From: Alphaproteobacteria bacterium
Lineage (GTDB): Bacteria > Pseudomonadota > Alphaproteobacteria > Rhizobiales > Xanthobacteraceae
Assembly (NCBI GenBank): GCA_016869215.1
Contig: VGEP01000009.1
Coordinates: 1 to 64,000 of the forward strand
Length of the DNA stretch: 64,000 nucleotides
Direction: 5' to 3'
Part shown: positions 43,895 through 53,895 of the stretch, piece after piece
Position numbering within the stretch: position 1 is the first letter of the stretch
Layout: each line of letters starts with the position of its first letter
Program-made: the position numbers and the translations under genes
Notes under the pieces: generated by a model
The model's input: only the letters and a program-made list of their open reading frames with translations
The model's database searches: none
What the model was told of the DNA's origin: nothing

Positions 43895-43984
43895 GTCGTC
43901 CGGTCGTTCCGGCCGAGCGAGCCATAAGCGCGTTTGCGCGCGGCTTCAACGCGCCTTTGGGCTGCTCGCCGGGATTCGCGGAGG

Positions 43985-45103
43985 TTAGACCCGCATCGGC
44001 ATCAGGACGTACAGCGAGCCCTTGGCGTCCTTGTCCTGGATCAGGGTCGGCGAGCCCGGATCGGCGAGCCTGAGCACGGCCACATCGCCGTCGAGCTGGG
44101 CCGCGATGTCGAGCAGGTAGCGCGAATTGAAGCCGATATCGATCGGATCGGAATCGTACTCGACTTCCAACTCTTCGGTGGCGCTGCCGGAGTCCGGATT
44201 GGTCACGCTGAGCACCAGCTTGCCGCCGGTCAGCGCCAGCTTGACCGCACGGCCACGTTCGCTCGAAACGGTGGAGACACGATCGACCGCGGCCTCGAAG
44301 TCCTTCTTGTCGACCACCAGCTCCTTGTCGTTGCCGGAGGGGATCACCCGCGCGTAATCGGGAAAGGTGCCGTCGATCAGCTTGGAGGTCAGCACTACGT
44401 CGCCGATCGAGAAGCGGATCTTGGCGCTCGACAGTTCGATCGTGACCTCGGCCTCGTTGTCCTCGATCAGGCGCTGGATTTCGGTGACGGTCTTGCGCGG
44501 CACGATGACGCCCGGCATGCCGGCAGCGCCGGAGGGCACCGGCAGGTCGGTCTGCGCCAGGCGGTGGCCGTCGGTCGCGACCGCGCGCAGCGTCGCGGAT
44601 TTGCCGCTGCCGGCGGTGTGCAGGTAGATGCCGTTGAGATAGTAGCGCGTCTCTTCGGTGGAAATCGCGAACTGCGTCTTGTCGATCAGCCGCTTCAGGT
44701 CGGCGGCGGCGAGCGTGAACTTGTGCGACATGTCGCCGGCGGCAAGATCGGGGAAGTCGCTCTCCGGCAGGGTCTGGAGCGTGAACCGCGAGCGCCCGGC
44801 GCGGATCGTCAGCATCGCGCGGTCGCCGGACGATTCCAGCACCACCTGGGAGCCCTCCGGGAGCTTCCGGACGATTTCGTAGAACATGTGCGCCGGCACG
44901 GTGGTCGAGCCTGCCGGCGCAACCTCGGCCGCAATCGACTCGATGACTTCGAGGTCGAGGTCGGTGGCCTTGAGATTGAGCGCCGACTTCTCGGCGCGGA
45001 TCAGCACGTTGGCGAGGATCGGGATGGTGTTGCGGCGCTCCACCACGCGATGCACGTGGCCCAGCGACTTCAAAAGCTCTGCGCGCTCGACGGTAACCTT
45101 CAT
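43985..45103 (-). CDS. dnaN: DNA polymerase III beta subunit (sliding clamp)
   Basis: 372 residues with three repeated domains. N-terminal MKVTVERAELLKSLGHVHRVVERRNTIPILANVLI and C-terminal VAVLRLADPGSPTLIQDK...YVLMPMRV are characteristic. It forms the ring that holds polymerase to DNA. ATG at 45103, preceded by a 135-bp gap from dnaA. Confidence 0.97.
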   Translation of the reverse strand: MKVTVERAELLKSLGHVHRVVERRNTIPILANVLIRAEKSALNLKATDLDLEVIESIAAEVAPAGSTTVPAHMFYEIVRKLPEGSQVVLESSGDRAMLTIRAGRSRFTLQTLPESDFPDLAAGDMSHKFTLAAADLKRLIDKTQFAISTEETRYYLNGIYLHTAGSGKSATLRAVATDGHRLAQTDLPVPSGAAGMPGVIVPRKTVTEIQRLIEDNEAEVTIELSSAKIRFSIGDVVLTSKLIDGTFPDYARVIPSGNDKELVVDKKDFEAAVDRVSTVSSERGRAVKLALTGGKLVLSVTNPDSGSATEELEVEYDSDPIDIGFNSRYLLDIAAQLDGDVAVLRLADPGSPTLIQDKDAKGSLYVLMPMRV

Positions 45104-45238
45104 GGCCTCGCCCGATGGTCAGGGGGCGTCGAAAATGGCGTGAATACGCGCTTTTCGCAAGCTTTTGGGGCCGCAGACGCGGCGTTTTCCCGGCGATTCA
45201 CCGGGGATTGCCGCGCCGCGTCCCGATGACGCCTAGCC

Positions 45239-46669
45239 TCACTCCTGCAGCTGGCGTTTGAGCACCTCGATTTCGTCCGCCAGCATGGCGTCGTGTCCGA
45301 CCAGACCCTCGATCTTGCGCACTGCGTGCAGCACCGTCGTGTGGTCGCGACCGCCGAAGCGGCGGCCGATTTCCGGCAGCGATCTAAGTGTCAGGGTCTT
45401 GGCCAGATACATCGCGACCTGCCGAGGGCGGACGACGTTGGCCGTCCGCCGGGACGACAAAAGGTCGGCGCGGCTCACATTGTACTGACGCGCCACCACG
45501 CGCTGGATGTCCTCGATCTTAACCCGCTTGGGCTCCTGCGGGCGGATCAGGTCGCGCACCTCGCGCTCGGCCATCTCCATGGTCACCGGCTGGCCGGTGA
45601 GCTTGTTATGCGCGAGCAGGCGGTTGACCGCGCCTTCGAGGTCGCGCCCGTTGTGGGTCACGGTCTTGGCGATATAGCCGAGCACCGGTCCCGGAACGTC
45701 GAAGCCCGGATGATACTGGCGGGCGGCAGTGACGCGGGTCTTCAGGATTTCAAGCCGCAGTTCCTCGCCGAGCTGGCCCATCTCGACCACGAGCCCACCG
45801 GCAAGCCGCGACCGCACGCGGTCGTCGAGGCTTTCAAGGTCGGTCGGGGCGCGGTCGGCGGCGATCACCACCTGGCGGCCGGCATCGATCAAGGCATTGA
45901 GAGTATGACAGAATTCCGCCTGGGTCGACTTGCCCTGGAGGAACTGGAGGTCGTCGATGACGAGCACGTCGATGGCTCGCAGCGCCTCTTTGAAGGCAAG
46001 CGCGGTCTGGGTCCGGAGCGCCGAAACGAAGCCGTACATGAACTTTTCGGCGGTGAGATAAAGCACCTTGCGCTCGGCGCCGTGGTTGCCGGCCCAGGTG
46101 ACGGCCTGCAGCAGGTGGGTCTTTCCAAGGCCGACGCCGGCATGGATGTAGAGCGGATTGAACATCACCGGCTCGCCGCGGCGGGCGACCGCCACCTGCT
46201 TCGCTGCAGCATGGGCAAGCGTGTTGGATCGGCCGACCACAAAGCTGTCGAAGGTCAGCCGCAGATCGAGCGGCGAGCCACCGAGCGCGTCGTGGCCGCT
46301 GGAAACCGGCGCATAGGCGGCGCGCAATTCGCCGAGGTCCATCCGGCCGAGCCGCGGGTCGCGCGCGCTTTCGATCGACTCCGGAATGCGCGGCTTGGGC
46401 GGAGCGGTGCGGATCACCGCGCTGCGCACGTTGACATCGACCTTCTGGACCTCGGGCGCCTCCGCCTGCCAGCACGCCAGCAGCTTTTCGGAATAGTGCG
46501 TCAGGGTCCAGCTCTTCAGGAAGCGCGTCGGCACGGTCAGATGCACGGTCGCACCGTCGACGCGATCCAGCTCCATGCTCGCGAACCAGCTTTGATAGAT
46601 TTCCTCGCCAACCTCGGCGCGTAGCCGTTCCTTTACTCGCAACCAGCGCTGTTGATCAGGGCTCGGCAT
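45239..46669 (-). CDS. dnaA: Chromosomal replication initiator DnaA
   Basis: 476 residues. Domain I at the N-terminus is followed by the AAA+ module: Walker [14 protein letters not shown], Walker [14 protein letters not shown], and the C-terminal DNA-binding domain IV with the signature [22 protein letters not shown]-dependent unwinding of the origin. In rhizobia the origin usually lies elsewhere (near hemE), so this location does not by itself mark oriC. Leader of 1.16 kb before rpsT. Confidence 0.98.
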   Translation of the reverse strand: MPSPDQQRWLRVKERLRAEVGEEIYQSWFASMELDRVDGATVHLTVPTRFLKSWTLTHYSEKLLACWQAEAPEVQKVDVNVRSAVIRTAPPKPRIPESIESARDPRLGRMDLGELRAAYAPVSSGHDALGGSPLDLRLTFDSFVVGRSNTLAHAAAKQVAVARRGEPVMFNPLYIHAGVGLGKTHLLQAVTWAGNHGAERKVLYLTAEKFMYGFVSALRTQTALAFKEALRAIDVLVIDDLQFLQGKSTQAEFCHTLNALIDAGRQVVIAADRAPTDLESLDDRVRSRLAGGLVVEMGQLGEELRLEILKTRVTAARQYHPGFDVPGPVLGYIAKTVTHNGRDLEGAVNRLLAHNKLTGQPVTMEMAEREVRDLIRPQEPKRVKIEDIQRVVARQYNVSRADLLSSRRTANVVRPRQVAMYLAKTLTLRSLPEIGRRFGGRDHTTVLHAVRKIEGLVGHDAMLADEIEVLKRQLQE

Positions 46670-47833
46670 TTTCTTCTCTGATGTTTGGCGGTTGTGTTGG
46701 AACTCGGTGAAACGGATGGCGGCGGACCGGCCGCCGATGCCGTTACGCGCGGTTACGCCACTGAAGCGTGGATTGAATGTCGGGCCGGAAACACCCTTCG
46801 CCCTAGCGGCGAAGGTGAAGCGGAAATCGGGCCTGGTTAGCCCGTGGCGGAGGCCGGTCTCTTGGGTCGCGTGGGCCCTCTCGAACTGCGCAGGCCAGTG
46901 TGGCCCGTGTTTGCGCGATCGTTACGAAAGAGAACCCGTGCGTGAGACATAGTGCCCCCCTCGTCCACTGCGGCGAAAGTCGCAATGGAGTTGTTAGATC
47001 GTGTTGTCGAAGTACAAAGACCTCATGCTTCAGACGCTCCAACCGGACCGGGAGGGTCGCACGAAGTTCACACGGAGGGAAACGAATTCGGACTCTTAAG
47101 CACGGTCACGAGAGCAGCAGCGATTGAAAAACTTTCGCACCGTTCTCATCTGCATCGAGTCTGAAGTCGCCACCTCGTTTGAATTCGCGGAACGCCTGGA
47201 AGCGAGTCAAAAATAGCACGGTCATTCGAAGCCGCAACAAGACAATGCTGCTGGAATTCAGGCGCCATCTGTGTTTGCGCGCGCTACGCAGCGCTAAGCG
47301 CACGTCGCGCGCGGCGCAAGATGTTGAATCGACGGAAAGAAATTTTTTCAATGTGGCGATGAGGCGCGCATCGTCGCCCCGACAAGTTTCACACGCGCGT
47401 TGCGGCCTTCGTTTCCAAAAATTCCGACTCCTCGCTTTCGCTTTCCACTTAAATCCTTTCGTCACAAGACAAATTCATGACCGAAATTGCAGGGTAGCTT
47501 TTGCGGCAAGCGATGGCGCGCGCGGCGGAATCGAAGACGTGCAACGTAAGTAGGACTACGTACGTTCGCAATTCTTGTCAGCCATGTGACATAATTACAA
47601 CAGAGCAGAACTGAATTCTCAATGCGAGCGTCGTGGTTCCCGCGCGCGCTCCGGCACCGCGGCAAGCGTAAATTTCTCGCGCGCCGGGCCGATCGCGCGA
47701 GCCATCGTGTGCGCACGGCGAAGCGCGTCGCACATTGACGCGTTGAGGGGATGAGTTGCGAGGAAAATGGCGGCGCGGCCGGCGGCGGTGCTCGGTTGCC
47801 GAGGTCTGGGTGCCGAAGCCTGCTTTTCGACGG
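46670..47833. other. 1.16-kb gene-free region between rpsT and dnaA
   Basis: No credible ORF in any frame; the short ones lack family-like composition. The stretch is noticeably less GC-rich than the genes, particularly 47090-47630. No match to the 9-bp DnaA box (TTATCCACA) was found by eye on either strand, only weak partial ones such as AGTTCACA (47066 region) and GTTTCACAC (47387 region). It must hold the dnaA promoter and the end of the rpsT transcript. Nothing else could be identified. Confidence 0.6.
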
Positions 47834-48100
47834 CTACTTGCCGAGCTTGGCGATCTGCTTGGTCAGCCGGGCCACCTTGCGGCTGGCCGAGTTACGGTGA
47901 ATCTGGCCCTGCTGCGCCGCGCGCATCAGCTGCGGTTCGGCGGTCTTCATGGCCTCAAGGGCCTTGCTGCGGTCGCCGGCGGCAACCGCCTCCTCGACCT
48001 GGCGCACGGCGCTGCGCATGCGCGAGCGGCGCGCCTTGTTGACCTCGGTGCGGCGCGCGATCTTGCGGGCGGCTTTGCGGGCGGACGAAGTGTTGGCCAT
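47834..48100 (-). CDS. rpsT: 30S ribosomal protein S20
   Basis: 88 residues, [40 protein letters not shown], ending [11 protein letters not shown]. Basic helical protein binding 16S rRNA. Length and motif match the family. ATG at 48100. Its position upstream of dnaA on the same strand is the usual alphaproteobacterial arrangement. Confidence 0.97.
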   Translation of the reverse strand: MANTSSARKAARKIARRTEVNKARRSRMRSAVRQVEEAVAAGDRSKALEAMKTAEPQLMRAAQQGQIHRNSASRKVARLTKQIAKLGK

Positions 48101-48193
48101 GAACGCTGTCTGAAACCTGTCGAATTGAAGGGAAATCCGGCGGCGGGACCCCCGCGGCCGGCGCGGTGCTTATAGTCATCGGGCCGGAGGGCG

Positions 48194-49396
48194 TCAATGA
48201 CTGGCGGAAGCGGGCTCCGCAGGTTTCAGAGCCCCCGCGTCGTGGCGGTAAACCCAGTCGACGTGGACGTAGGCGTTGCTTGCGCCTTTGGCCAACTGGG
48301 CGTCGCGGGCCACCTGACCGGGGCCGTCAACCATGTGGTATTTCGCCTTGTTGTCCCAGGATCCGGTCTGGATCTTCGAGGCCCGTGGCAGCCGCACCGT
48401 TTCGTAGAGCTTGAGCGCCCCTTCGATGTCGTCGCCGCACTTCAGGAGACAGGCGGCGATCGCGGCTGCGTCCTCGATCGCCTGCGCGCCGCCCTGGCCC
48501 ATGAAGGGGATCATCGGATGACAAGCGTCGCCCAGCATGGTGACGCGGCCGTAGGTCCAGCGCGATATCGGCGGCCGGTCGAGCACCGCCCAGATGAATG
48601 TCTCCTCCACCGCGTCGAGCACGCGCTGCAGCTGCGGATGCCAGCCGGCGTAAGCCGCGCGCAGGTCCTCGACCCGGCCGGGCTCGGTCCAGGATTCGCT
48701 GATCCAGGCCTCCTGCTCGACATGGCCGACGAAATTGAGCATGCGCCCCGCCGACACGAAGTAATGGACGATATGCCGTCCCGGGCCGAGCCACGACGTC
48801 GATTCCCGCGGGATGTCGGGCACTTTCTCGGCCGGAATCAGGCCGCGGTAGGCACGGCATGCAAAGCGGAGCGGTTCCGGTCCGAGCAGGAAGCGTCGAA
48901 CGGTGGAATGGATGCCGTCGGCGCCGATCAGAATGTCGGCGCCGGTGTCGACGCCGTTCTCGAACTTGATGCGGACGCCGTTTCCGGTCTGCTCGAAGCC
49001 TGAGCAGCGATGGGCCAGGTGGATGCGCTCCGCCGGCACCGCGCGGGCCAGGATCGAATGCAATTCGCCGCGGTGGAAGATCATATGGGGAGCGCCGAAC
49101 GCCGCCTCGATCTCGGCGCCGAGCGGCGTGCGGGCGAGCGTGCGGCCGTCGTCCCAGCGGCGCTGATGGTGGTGGGGGGACCGGAAGGCCACCTTCGCGC
49201 ATTCGTCGCCGAGGCCAAGCCGGATCAGGAGCCGCGAGGCGTTCGGTCCGATGTTGATGCCGGCGCCCACTTCGGACAGCAGGCGGGTCTGCTCGTAGAC
49301 CTGCACATCGTAGCCGGCCTGCAGCAGGCTGATTGCGGCGGTCAGCCCGCCGATGCCGCCGCCGACGATCGCGATCCGGGTGTCTCGCGGGGCCAT
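48194..49396 (-). CDS. FAD-dependent monooxygenase (salicylate hydroxylase-like)
   Basis: 400 residues from the ATG at 49396, which shares one base with the stop of the upstream DapA-like gene (TGATG). FAD motif IAIVGGGIGGLTAAISLLQAGYDVQVYEQ, GADGIHSTVRRF, and GDACHPMIPFMGQGGAQAIEDAAAIA. This is the UbiH/salicylate 1-hydroxylase group. A HVDWVYRHDA stretch near the end is typical of 6-hydroxynicotinate or salicylate-type enzymes. The translational coupling suggests it acts in the same pathway as the aldolase-like protein. Substrate unknown. Confidence 0.88.
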   Translation of the reverse strand: MAPRDTRIAIVGGGIGGLTAAISLLQAGYDVQVYEQTRLLSEVGAGINIGPNASRLLIRLGLGDECAKVAFRSPHHHQRRWDDGRTLARTPLGAEIEAAFGAPHMIFHRGELHSILARAVPAERIHLAHRCSGFEQTGNGVRIKFENGVDTGADILIGADGIHSTVRRFLLGPEPLRFACRAYRGLIPAEKVPDIPRESTSWLGPGRHIVHYFVSAGRMLNFVGHVEQEAWISESWTEPGRVEDLRAAYAGWHPQLQRVLDAVEETFIWAVLDRPPISRWTYGRVTMLGDACHPMIPFMGQGGAQAIEDAAAIAACLLKCGDDIEGALKLYETVRLPRASKIQTGSWDNKAKYHMVDGPGQVARDAQLAKGASNAYVHVDWVYRHDAGALKPAEPASASH

Positions 49397-50292
49397 CAAG
49401 CGACGCGCTTGCCGCGGACCTGGTCGTAGCCCGCGACCACACCGGCGCGGTCCGCGGCCGGGAATGCCGCGAGCGGCGGCTTGACCCGCGCCAGAGCCGG
49501 ATCGCCGTGGATGTGCGACAGCAGCGACTTCACGCCCGAGACCAGCGCCTTGCCGTCGAACAGCTTGCGGATCGTCACCGCCGCGTCGTGCGCGGCCTTG
49601 TCGCCCTTGGCCCAGGCCAACTGGCAGAGGTCGGGGTTGAGATTCGCGGTCGCCGAGATGCAGCCCGCGAACGCGCCCGCGCGGGCGTCGAGCAGCACGG
49701 CCTCGGTCGACGGGAACACGGCGAAGTGCTTGCCGATCGCCTGGGCCTCGCGCGCGTAGTTCATATCGCCCGAAGAGTCTTTCAAGCCGACGATCCGCGA
49801 GCCGAAACGGTCGAGCAGGCGGCGCACCAGCGGCACGGTCCAGTGCAGGCCGGACTGCTGCGGGTAGTGATAGAGGTAGATCGGGATCGGCTTTGCCGCC
49901 GTGGCGTTCACGATTGCCTCGATATAGGCCACGAGCCCGTCGTCCGGCACGCCTTTGTAGTAGAACGGCGGCAGCACCAGCGCACCGGCAAAGCCGAGCG
50001 CCGAGGCGTGCTGGGTCAGTGCGATGGCGTCGGCGACCGCGGCCGCGCCGGTGCCGACCATCAGGCGGTCGAGTGGCAGGCCCTGGGCCTTGTAAGCGTC
50101 CATCACGCGCTTGCGCTCGTCGAGCGAGAACGACGTCGCCTCGCCGGTGGTGCCGAGCACGTTCAGCCCGTCGCAGCCGTTGTCGAGGAGGTAGCGCGCA
50201 AGCTTGGTGGCGCGGGCGAGATCGGGCGAGCCGTCCTCGGCGACCGGAGTGGCGACGGCGGCGATGACGCCGCGAAGGGTATGGTCTGACAT
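49396..50292 (-). CDS. DapA/N-acetylneuraminate lyase-family aldolase
   Basis: 298 residues. LNVLGTTGEATSFSLDERKRVM, the tyrosine in YLYHYP and the Schiff-base lysine in IVGLKDSSGDM are all present. This family includes dihydrodipicolinate synthase, KDG aldolase and related pyruvate-dependent lyases. Because it is coupled to a monooxygenase gene and not to lysine genes, a catabolic aldolase or hydratase role is more likely than lysine synthesis. Start ATG at 50292. Confidence 0.88.
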   Translation of the reverse strand: MSDHTLRGVIAAVATPVAEDGSPDLARATKLARYLLDNGCDGLNVLGTTGEATSFSLDERKRVMDAYKAQGLPLDRLMVGTGAAAVADAIALTQHASALGFAGALVLPPFYYKGVPDDGLVAYIEAIVNATAAKPIPIYLYHYPQQSGLHWTVPLVRRLLDRFGSRIVGLKDSSGDMNYAREAQAIGKHFAVFPSTEAVLLDARAGAFAGCISATANLNPDLCQLAWAKGDKAAHDAAVTIRKLFDGKALVSGVKSLLSHIHGDPALARVKPPLAAFPAADRAGVVAGYDQVRGKRVA

Positions 50293-50348
50293 GACGTTTC
50301 CTCGAACTGCGTCTTGGCCGGCGCAATCCCGGCCGCGAGGCGAAAGTG

Positions 50349-52619
50349 TTAGCCGCTCACGTTGAACGCCGCCAGCGCCGCCATGTTGACCAGGGTTGCG
50401 TCCTTGGCGCCGAGCGGCACGATCTGCACCGGCCGGTCGAGCCCGACCAGCAGCGGGCCGATGACGGTGGCGCCGCCGAGCTCCTGCAGGAGCTTGGTGG
50501 AAATCGACGCCGAGTGGAACGCTGGCATGATCAGCACGTTGGCCGGGCCGGTGAGGCGGCTGAACGGATAGGCCGCGGCGGCCTCGGGATTGAGCGCCAC
50601 GTCGGCGTTCATCTCGCCGTCGTACTCGAAGTCCACCCGGCGCTGGTCGAGGATCCTTACCGCCTCGATCACGTGCGCCGAGCGCTCGCCCGGCGGGTGG
50701 CCGAAGGTGGAGAAGGCGAGCATTGCGACCCGTGGCTCGTAGCCCATGCGGCGCGCCACGCCCGCGGCCTCGACCGCGATGTCGGCGAGTTCCTTGGCTT
50801 GGGGCATTTCGGCGATCGCGGTGTCCGCGACCAGCACGGTGCGGCCACGCGACAGCACCATCGACAGGCCGATGACGCGGTGGCCGGGCTTGGGGTCGAT
50901 GACGCGGCGCACGTCTTCCAGCGCCACGGAATAGTTGCGGGTGACGCCGGTCACCATGGCGTCGGCGTCGTCCAGCGCCGTCATGCAGGACGCGAAGATG
51001 TTGCGGTCCTGGTTGACCATGCGCTGGCAGTCGCGGAACAGGTAGCCTTGGCGCTGCAGGCGCTCGTAGAGATAGGCGGCATAGTTCGAGTTGCGCGTGG
51101 ACAGCGCGGCGTTGATGATCTCGATGCCGCTACCGAGTTCGATGCCGAGATTTTGCGCGCTCTGCCGGATCGGCTCTTCGCGGCCGACCAGCAGCGCGGT
51201 GCCGAGCCCCTGCTGCACGAAGCTCGCGGCGGCGCGGATTACCTGCTCCTCTTCGCCCTCGGCGAACGCCACGCGCTTGGGCGCACGCCGCAGCCGCTGA
51301 ATCACCCGCTGCAGGACGCCGGCCACCGGATCGCGGCGCGATTGCAGCGACTGCTTGTAGGCCTCCATATCGACGATCGGCTTGCGCGCAACGCCGGTCT
51401 CCATCGCGGCCTTCGCTACCGCCGGCGGTACGTGCGAGATCAGCCGCGGGTCGAATGGCACCGGGATGATGTAGTCCGGCCCGAATTTGGGGCGTGTGCC
51501 ATAGGCGGCCGCGACCTCGTCGGGCACGTCCTCGCGGGCCAATTCAGCGAGCGCGCGGGCGGCTGCGATCTTCATCTCCATGTTGATGGTGGTGGCGCGC
51601 ACATCGAGCGCGCCGCGGAAGATGTAGGGGAAGCCGAGCACGTTGTTGACCTGGTTCGGATAGTCCGAGCGGCCGGTCGCCATGATGGCGTCGTCTCGCA
51701 CCTCGGCCACCTCTTCGGCGGTGATCTCGGGGTCCGGGTTCGCCATCGCGAAGATGATCGGCTTGTCGGCCATGGAGCGGACCATGTCCTTGGTCACCGC
51801 GCCCTTGGCGGAGAGCCCGTAGAACACATCGGCGCCCTTGAGCGCATCGGCCAGCGTTCGCGCGGAGGTTTTCACCGCGTAGGCCGACTTCCATTGATTC
51901 ATGCCGTCGGTGCGGCCCTCGTAGATCACGCCCTTGGTGTCGCAGAGGATCAGGTTCTCTGGCTTGAAGCCGATGGAGCGCAGCAATTCGAGGCAGGCGA
52001 TGCCCGCCGCACCCGCACCGTTGCAGACGAGCCTGGTGTCCTCGATCTTGCGGCCGGTCAGGTCGAGCGAATTGAGCAGGCCCGCCGCGGAGATGATCGC
52101 GGTGCCGTGCTGGTCGTCATGGAACACCGGGATATCGAGCAGTTCGCGCAGCTTCTGCTCGATGATGAAGCATTCCGGAGCCTTGATATCTTCAAGGTTG
52201 ATGCCGCCCCAGCCCTTTCCGAGCAGCTTGACGCAATTGATGATTTCGTCGGGGTCCTCGGACGACACCTCGAGGTCGATGGAGTCGATGTCGGCGAAGC
52301 GCTTGAACAGGACCGCCTTGCCCTCCATCACCGGCTTGGCCGCGAGCGCGCCGCGGTTGCCGAGGCCGAGAATGGCGGTGCCGTTGGTGATGACGGCGAC
52401 GAAATTGCCCTTGGTCGTGTAATCGTAGGCCTTGCTCTCATCCTCGGCGATGGCCAGCACCGGCACGGCGACGCCGGGGGAATAGGCCAGCGACAAATCG
52501 CGCTGGGTCGCCATCGGCTTGGTTGCGACCACTTCCAGCTTGCCCGGCCGGCCCTGGCTGTGAAACAGCAACGCTTCCTGGTCGGTGAAAGTCGGCCGAT
52601 TGTTGGATTTCTTTGCCAT
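50349..52619 (-). CDS. maeB: NADP-dependent malic enzyme with phosphotransacetylase-like domain
   Basis: 756 residues, two parts. The malic domain has SLAYSPGVAVPVLAI, YDYTTKGNFVAVITNGTAILGLGN, FHDDQHGTAIISAAGLLNSL and the Rossmann VCNGAGAAGIACLELL. From about residue 430 a phosphotransacetylase-like domain (RVAFAEGEEEQVIRAA, ADVALNPEAAAAYPFSRLTGPANVLIMP) follows. Makes pyruvate and NADPH from malate; the second domain is usually regulatory. Length matches the hybrid MaeB of rhizobia. Single gene. Confidence 0.95.
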   Translation of the reverse strand: MAKKSNNRPTFTDQEALLFHSQGRPGKLEVVATKPMATQRDLSLAYSPGVAVPVLAIAEDESKAYDYTTKGNFVAVITNGTAILGLGNRGALAAKPVMEGKAVLFKRFADIDSIDLEVSSEDPDEIINCVKLLGKGWGGINLEDIKAPECFIIEQKLRELLDIPVFHDDQHGTAIISAAGLLNSLDLTGRKIEDTRLVCNGAGAAGIACLELLRSIGFKPENLILCDTKGVIYEGRTDGMNQWKSAYAVKTSARTLADALKGADVFYGLSAKGAVTKDMVRSMADKPIIFAMANPDPEITAEEVAEVRDDAIMATGRSDYPNQVNNVLGFPYIFRGALDVRATTINMEMKIAAARALAELAREDVPDEVAAAYGTRPKFGPDYIIPVPFDPRLISHVPPAVAKAAMETGVARKPIVDMEAYKQSLQSRRDPVAGVLQRVIQRLRRAPKRVAFAEGEEEQVIRAAASFVQQGLGTALLVGREEPIRQSAQNLGIELGSGIEIINAALSTRNSNYAAYLYERLQRQGYLFRDCQRMVNQDRNIFASCMTALDDADAMVTGVTRNYSVALEDVRRVIDPKPGHRVIGLSMVLSRGRTVLVADTAIAEMPQAKELADIAVEAAGVARRMGYEPRVAMLAFSTFGHPPGERSAHVIEAVRILDQRRVDFEYDGEMNADVALNPEAAAAYPFSRLTGPANVLIMPAFHSASISTKLLQELGGATVIGPLLVGLDRPVQIVPLGAKDATLVNMAALAAFNVSG

Positions 52620-52880
52620 TTCAACACGCTACCCCCCGGCCGCCGGGCCGATGCCCGGACGTTAGCGGAATGGACCGGGGCTGCTCAAGGGAGCCGCCCC
52701 TTGGCGGGCCCGCGTCATGCCAGCGCGCAGCGCCGATCCTCGCGAACGGCATGGCGGGATCGGCACCGGATATCGGTTCCGTCAAATTTTGGCCGCGCTG
52801 GTGGTGCTGAGACAGCACGTCGGTTGAACGAACGGCCCGCACGGGTTAATCGGATCGCCGAAGCTCCTGGAATTTGGGTC

Positions 52881-53201
52881 ATGATCCGGTTTTTGTTGCG
52901 CTTTCTCGGCCTGCTGCTGCTCGCCCTGGCTTTCATCTTCGTGGTCTATGACGGCATGAAGTCGATCGCCGACGGCGGCCTGTTCTTCACCAAAGTCACG
53001 CAAATCTGGACCGATATCCATGCCGCGAGCCTGCAGGCCGCGCAGGCGACGGTCGAACGCTACACCGGCGCCGAAGTCTGGCAGTTGGGCGTTGCGACGA
53101 TCGTGGACCAGCCGGCGTCGGCGGTGGCCTGTGTGCTTGGCATCGTGCTGATCGTCCTCGGGCGCAGGAAGAAGCCGCTGATCGGCTACGCCCGCGACTG
53201 A
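52881..53201 (+). CDS. Small membrane protein, two TM segments
   Basis: 106 residues from the ATG at 52881 (MIRFLLRFLGLLLLALAFIFVVYDG). A first hydrophobic helix spans about residues 3-24 and a second 82-98 (ASAVACVLGIVLIVLG), ending in RRKKPLIGYARD. The loop between carries a Trp-rich patch (QIWTDIH, EVWQLGV). No known function. A much longer frame extends leftward to 50346 through maeB antisense and is spurious. Convergent with the DoxX gene. Confidence 0.8.
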   Translation: MIRFLLRFLGLLLLALAFIFVVYDGMKSIADGGLFFTKVTQIWTDIHAASLQAAQATVERYTGAEVWQLGVATIVDQPASAVACVLGIVLIVLGRRKKPLIGYARD

Positions 53202-53216
53202 CAGTCCCATCTTCTG

Positions 53217-53254
53217 AAAAATGACACCGACCCCGGGTTGCCCCGAGGCCGGTG
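53217..53254 (-). terminator. Intrinsic terminator after DoxX copy 1
   Basis: Minus-strand hairpin CACCGGCCTCGGG-GCAA-CCCGGGGTCGGTG with a T-run (TCATTTTTC) behind it, 43 bp downstream of the DoxX stop. On the plus strand it follows the small membrane gene by 16 bp and could also stop that transcript weakly. Confidence 0.75.
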
Positions 53255-53297
53255 TGCACGCCCCCAAGAAGACCGCCGGGAGGAGGCGGTCCGACTT

Positions 53298-53687
53298 TCA
53301 GATGTCGATCGCCGCGAGCGGGCTGACGATGACGATCGGCTGCAGCGTGTGCTGCTTTACGGCGGGCTGATAGCCGGTGGCGGTGAACTGCGGGATTGGC
53401 GGCTTTGCGGAAACCGCGCTGGCCACGTGGCCGATGGTCATGCCGAGCGCGCCGACCATGACGCCGGTCAACAGCACCGCGACGAGGATGCCGCCACGCG
53501 GCAGCAGCAGACACAGGCCCGCAAGAATTTCCGCGGTGCCGGCGGCAAACAGGAAGCCGTGGCCGAGGCCGAGCGCTTGGAATTGCTGGACCATCAGGGC
53601 CGCGCCGGAGAGTTTCGCGTAACCTGACGCAAGCGCGATCAGCCCGAGCGTCACCTGCACACCATAGATGCCGATGGTCCTGGTCAT
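53298..53687 (-). CDS. DoxX-family membrane protein, copy 1
   Basis: 129 residues with four hydrophobic segments. DoxX pattern: GIYGVQVTLGLIALASGYAKLSG, QQFQALGLGHGFLFAAGTAEILAGLCLLLPR and VAVLLTGVMVGALGMTIGHV. The C-terminal ~25 residues (PQFTATGYQPAVKQHT) are variable. DoxX proteins are linked to redox or thiol stress and quinone chemistry. Nearly duplicate of 54138-54518. Its promoter region carries the CGATAC operator at 53740-53787. It is its own transcription unit: terminators lie on both sides. Confidence 0.88.
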   Translation of the reverse strand: MTRTIGIYGVQVTLGLIALASGYAKLSGAALMVQQFQALGLGHGFLFAAGTAEILAGLCLLLPRGGILVAVLLTGVMVGALGMTIGHVASAVSAKPPIPQFTATGYQPAVKQHTLQPIVIVSPLAAIDI

Positions 53688-53739
53688 GACGCGCCCCTTT
53701 GCTCGACCCTTTTCGTTGCGGCAAGCCTAGGCGCGCCGT

Positions 53740-53787
53740 GTATCGCGGCGATGTTGACGGGGCCTCGAATTGGTATCGTTGGTATCG
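53740..53787 (-). promoter_or_regulatory. CGATAC operator, site A (upstream of DoxX copy 1)
   Basis: On the minus strand CGATACCAACGATACCAATT (53787-53768) holds two CGATACC half-sites 9 bp apart. A third GATAC (CGATACACGGCG) sits at 53745-53740, 33 bp from the second. Distance from the third site to the start codon is 53 bp. The layout recurs at 54561-54607 and 54702-54748 at near-identical spacing. Confidence 0.65.
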
Positions 53788-53816
53788 CGGGACACGATCC
53801 CGGCGGTGGCGTTCCG

Positions 53817-53853
53817 AAAAAAAAGGGATCGCAGCCGTTGGGCGCGATCCCTT
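53817..53853 (-). terminator. Strong intrinsic terminator after the small exported protein
   Basis: Minus strand: perfect 10-bp stem AAGGGATCGC/GCGATCCCTT with an 11-base loop, directly followed by eight T (counting the last two stem bases). It lies 43 bp downstream of the stop at 53896, so it closes the DoxX2-small-protein unit and insulates it from DoxX1. Confidence 0.85.
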
Positions 53854-53895
53854 GAAGTTGCCGGACCCATTGCGGGACCGGCAGCGGAGGTTCGG

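Noticed and set aside
46670-47833. Chromosomal replication origin next to dnaA
   Set aside because: No TTATCCACA-type boxes or AT-rich repeats seen; in this order oriC usually lies away from dnaA.
49396-50292. Biosynthetic dihydrodipicolinate synthase DapA
   Set aside because: Family residues fit, but coupling to a monooxygenase gene makes a catabolic lyase more likely; symbol withheld.
50346-53201. 951-codon plus-strand ORF
   Set aside because: Only its last 106 codons (from 52881) look like protein; the rest is antisense to maeB.
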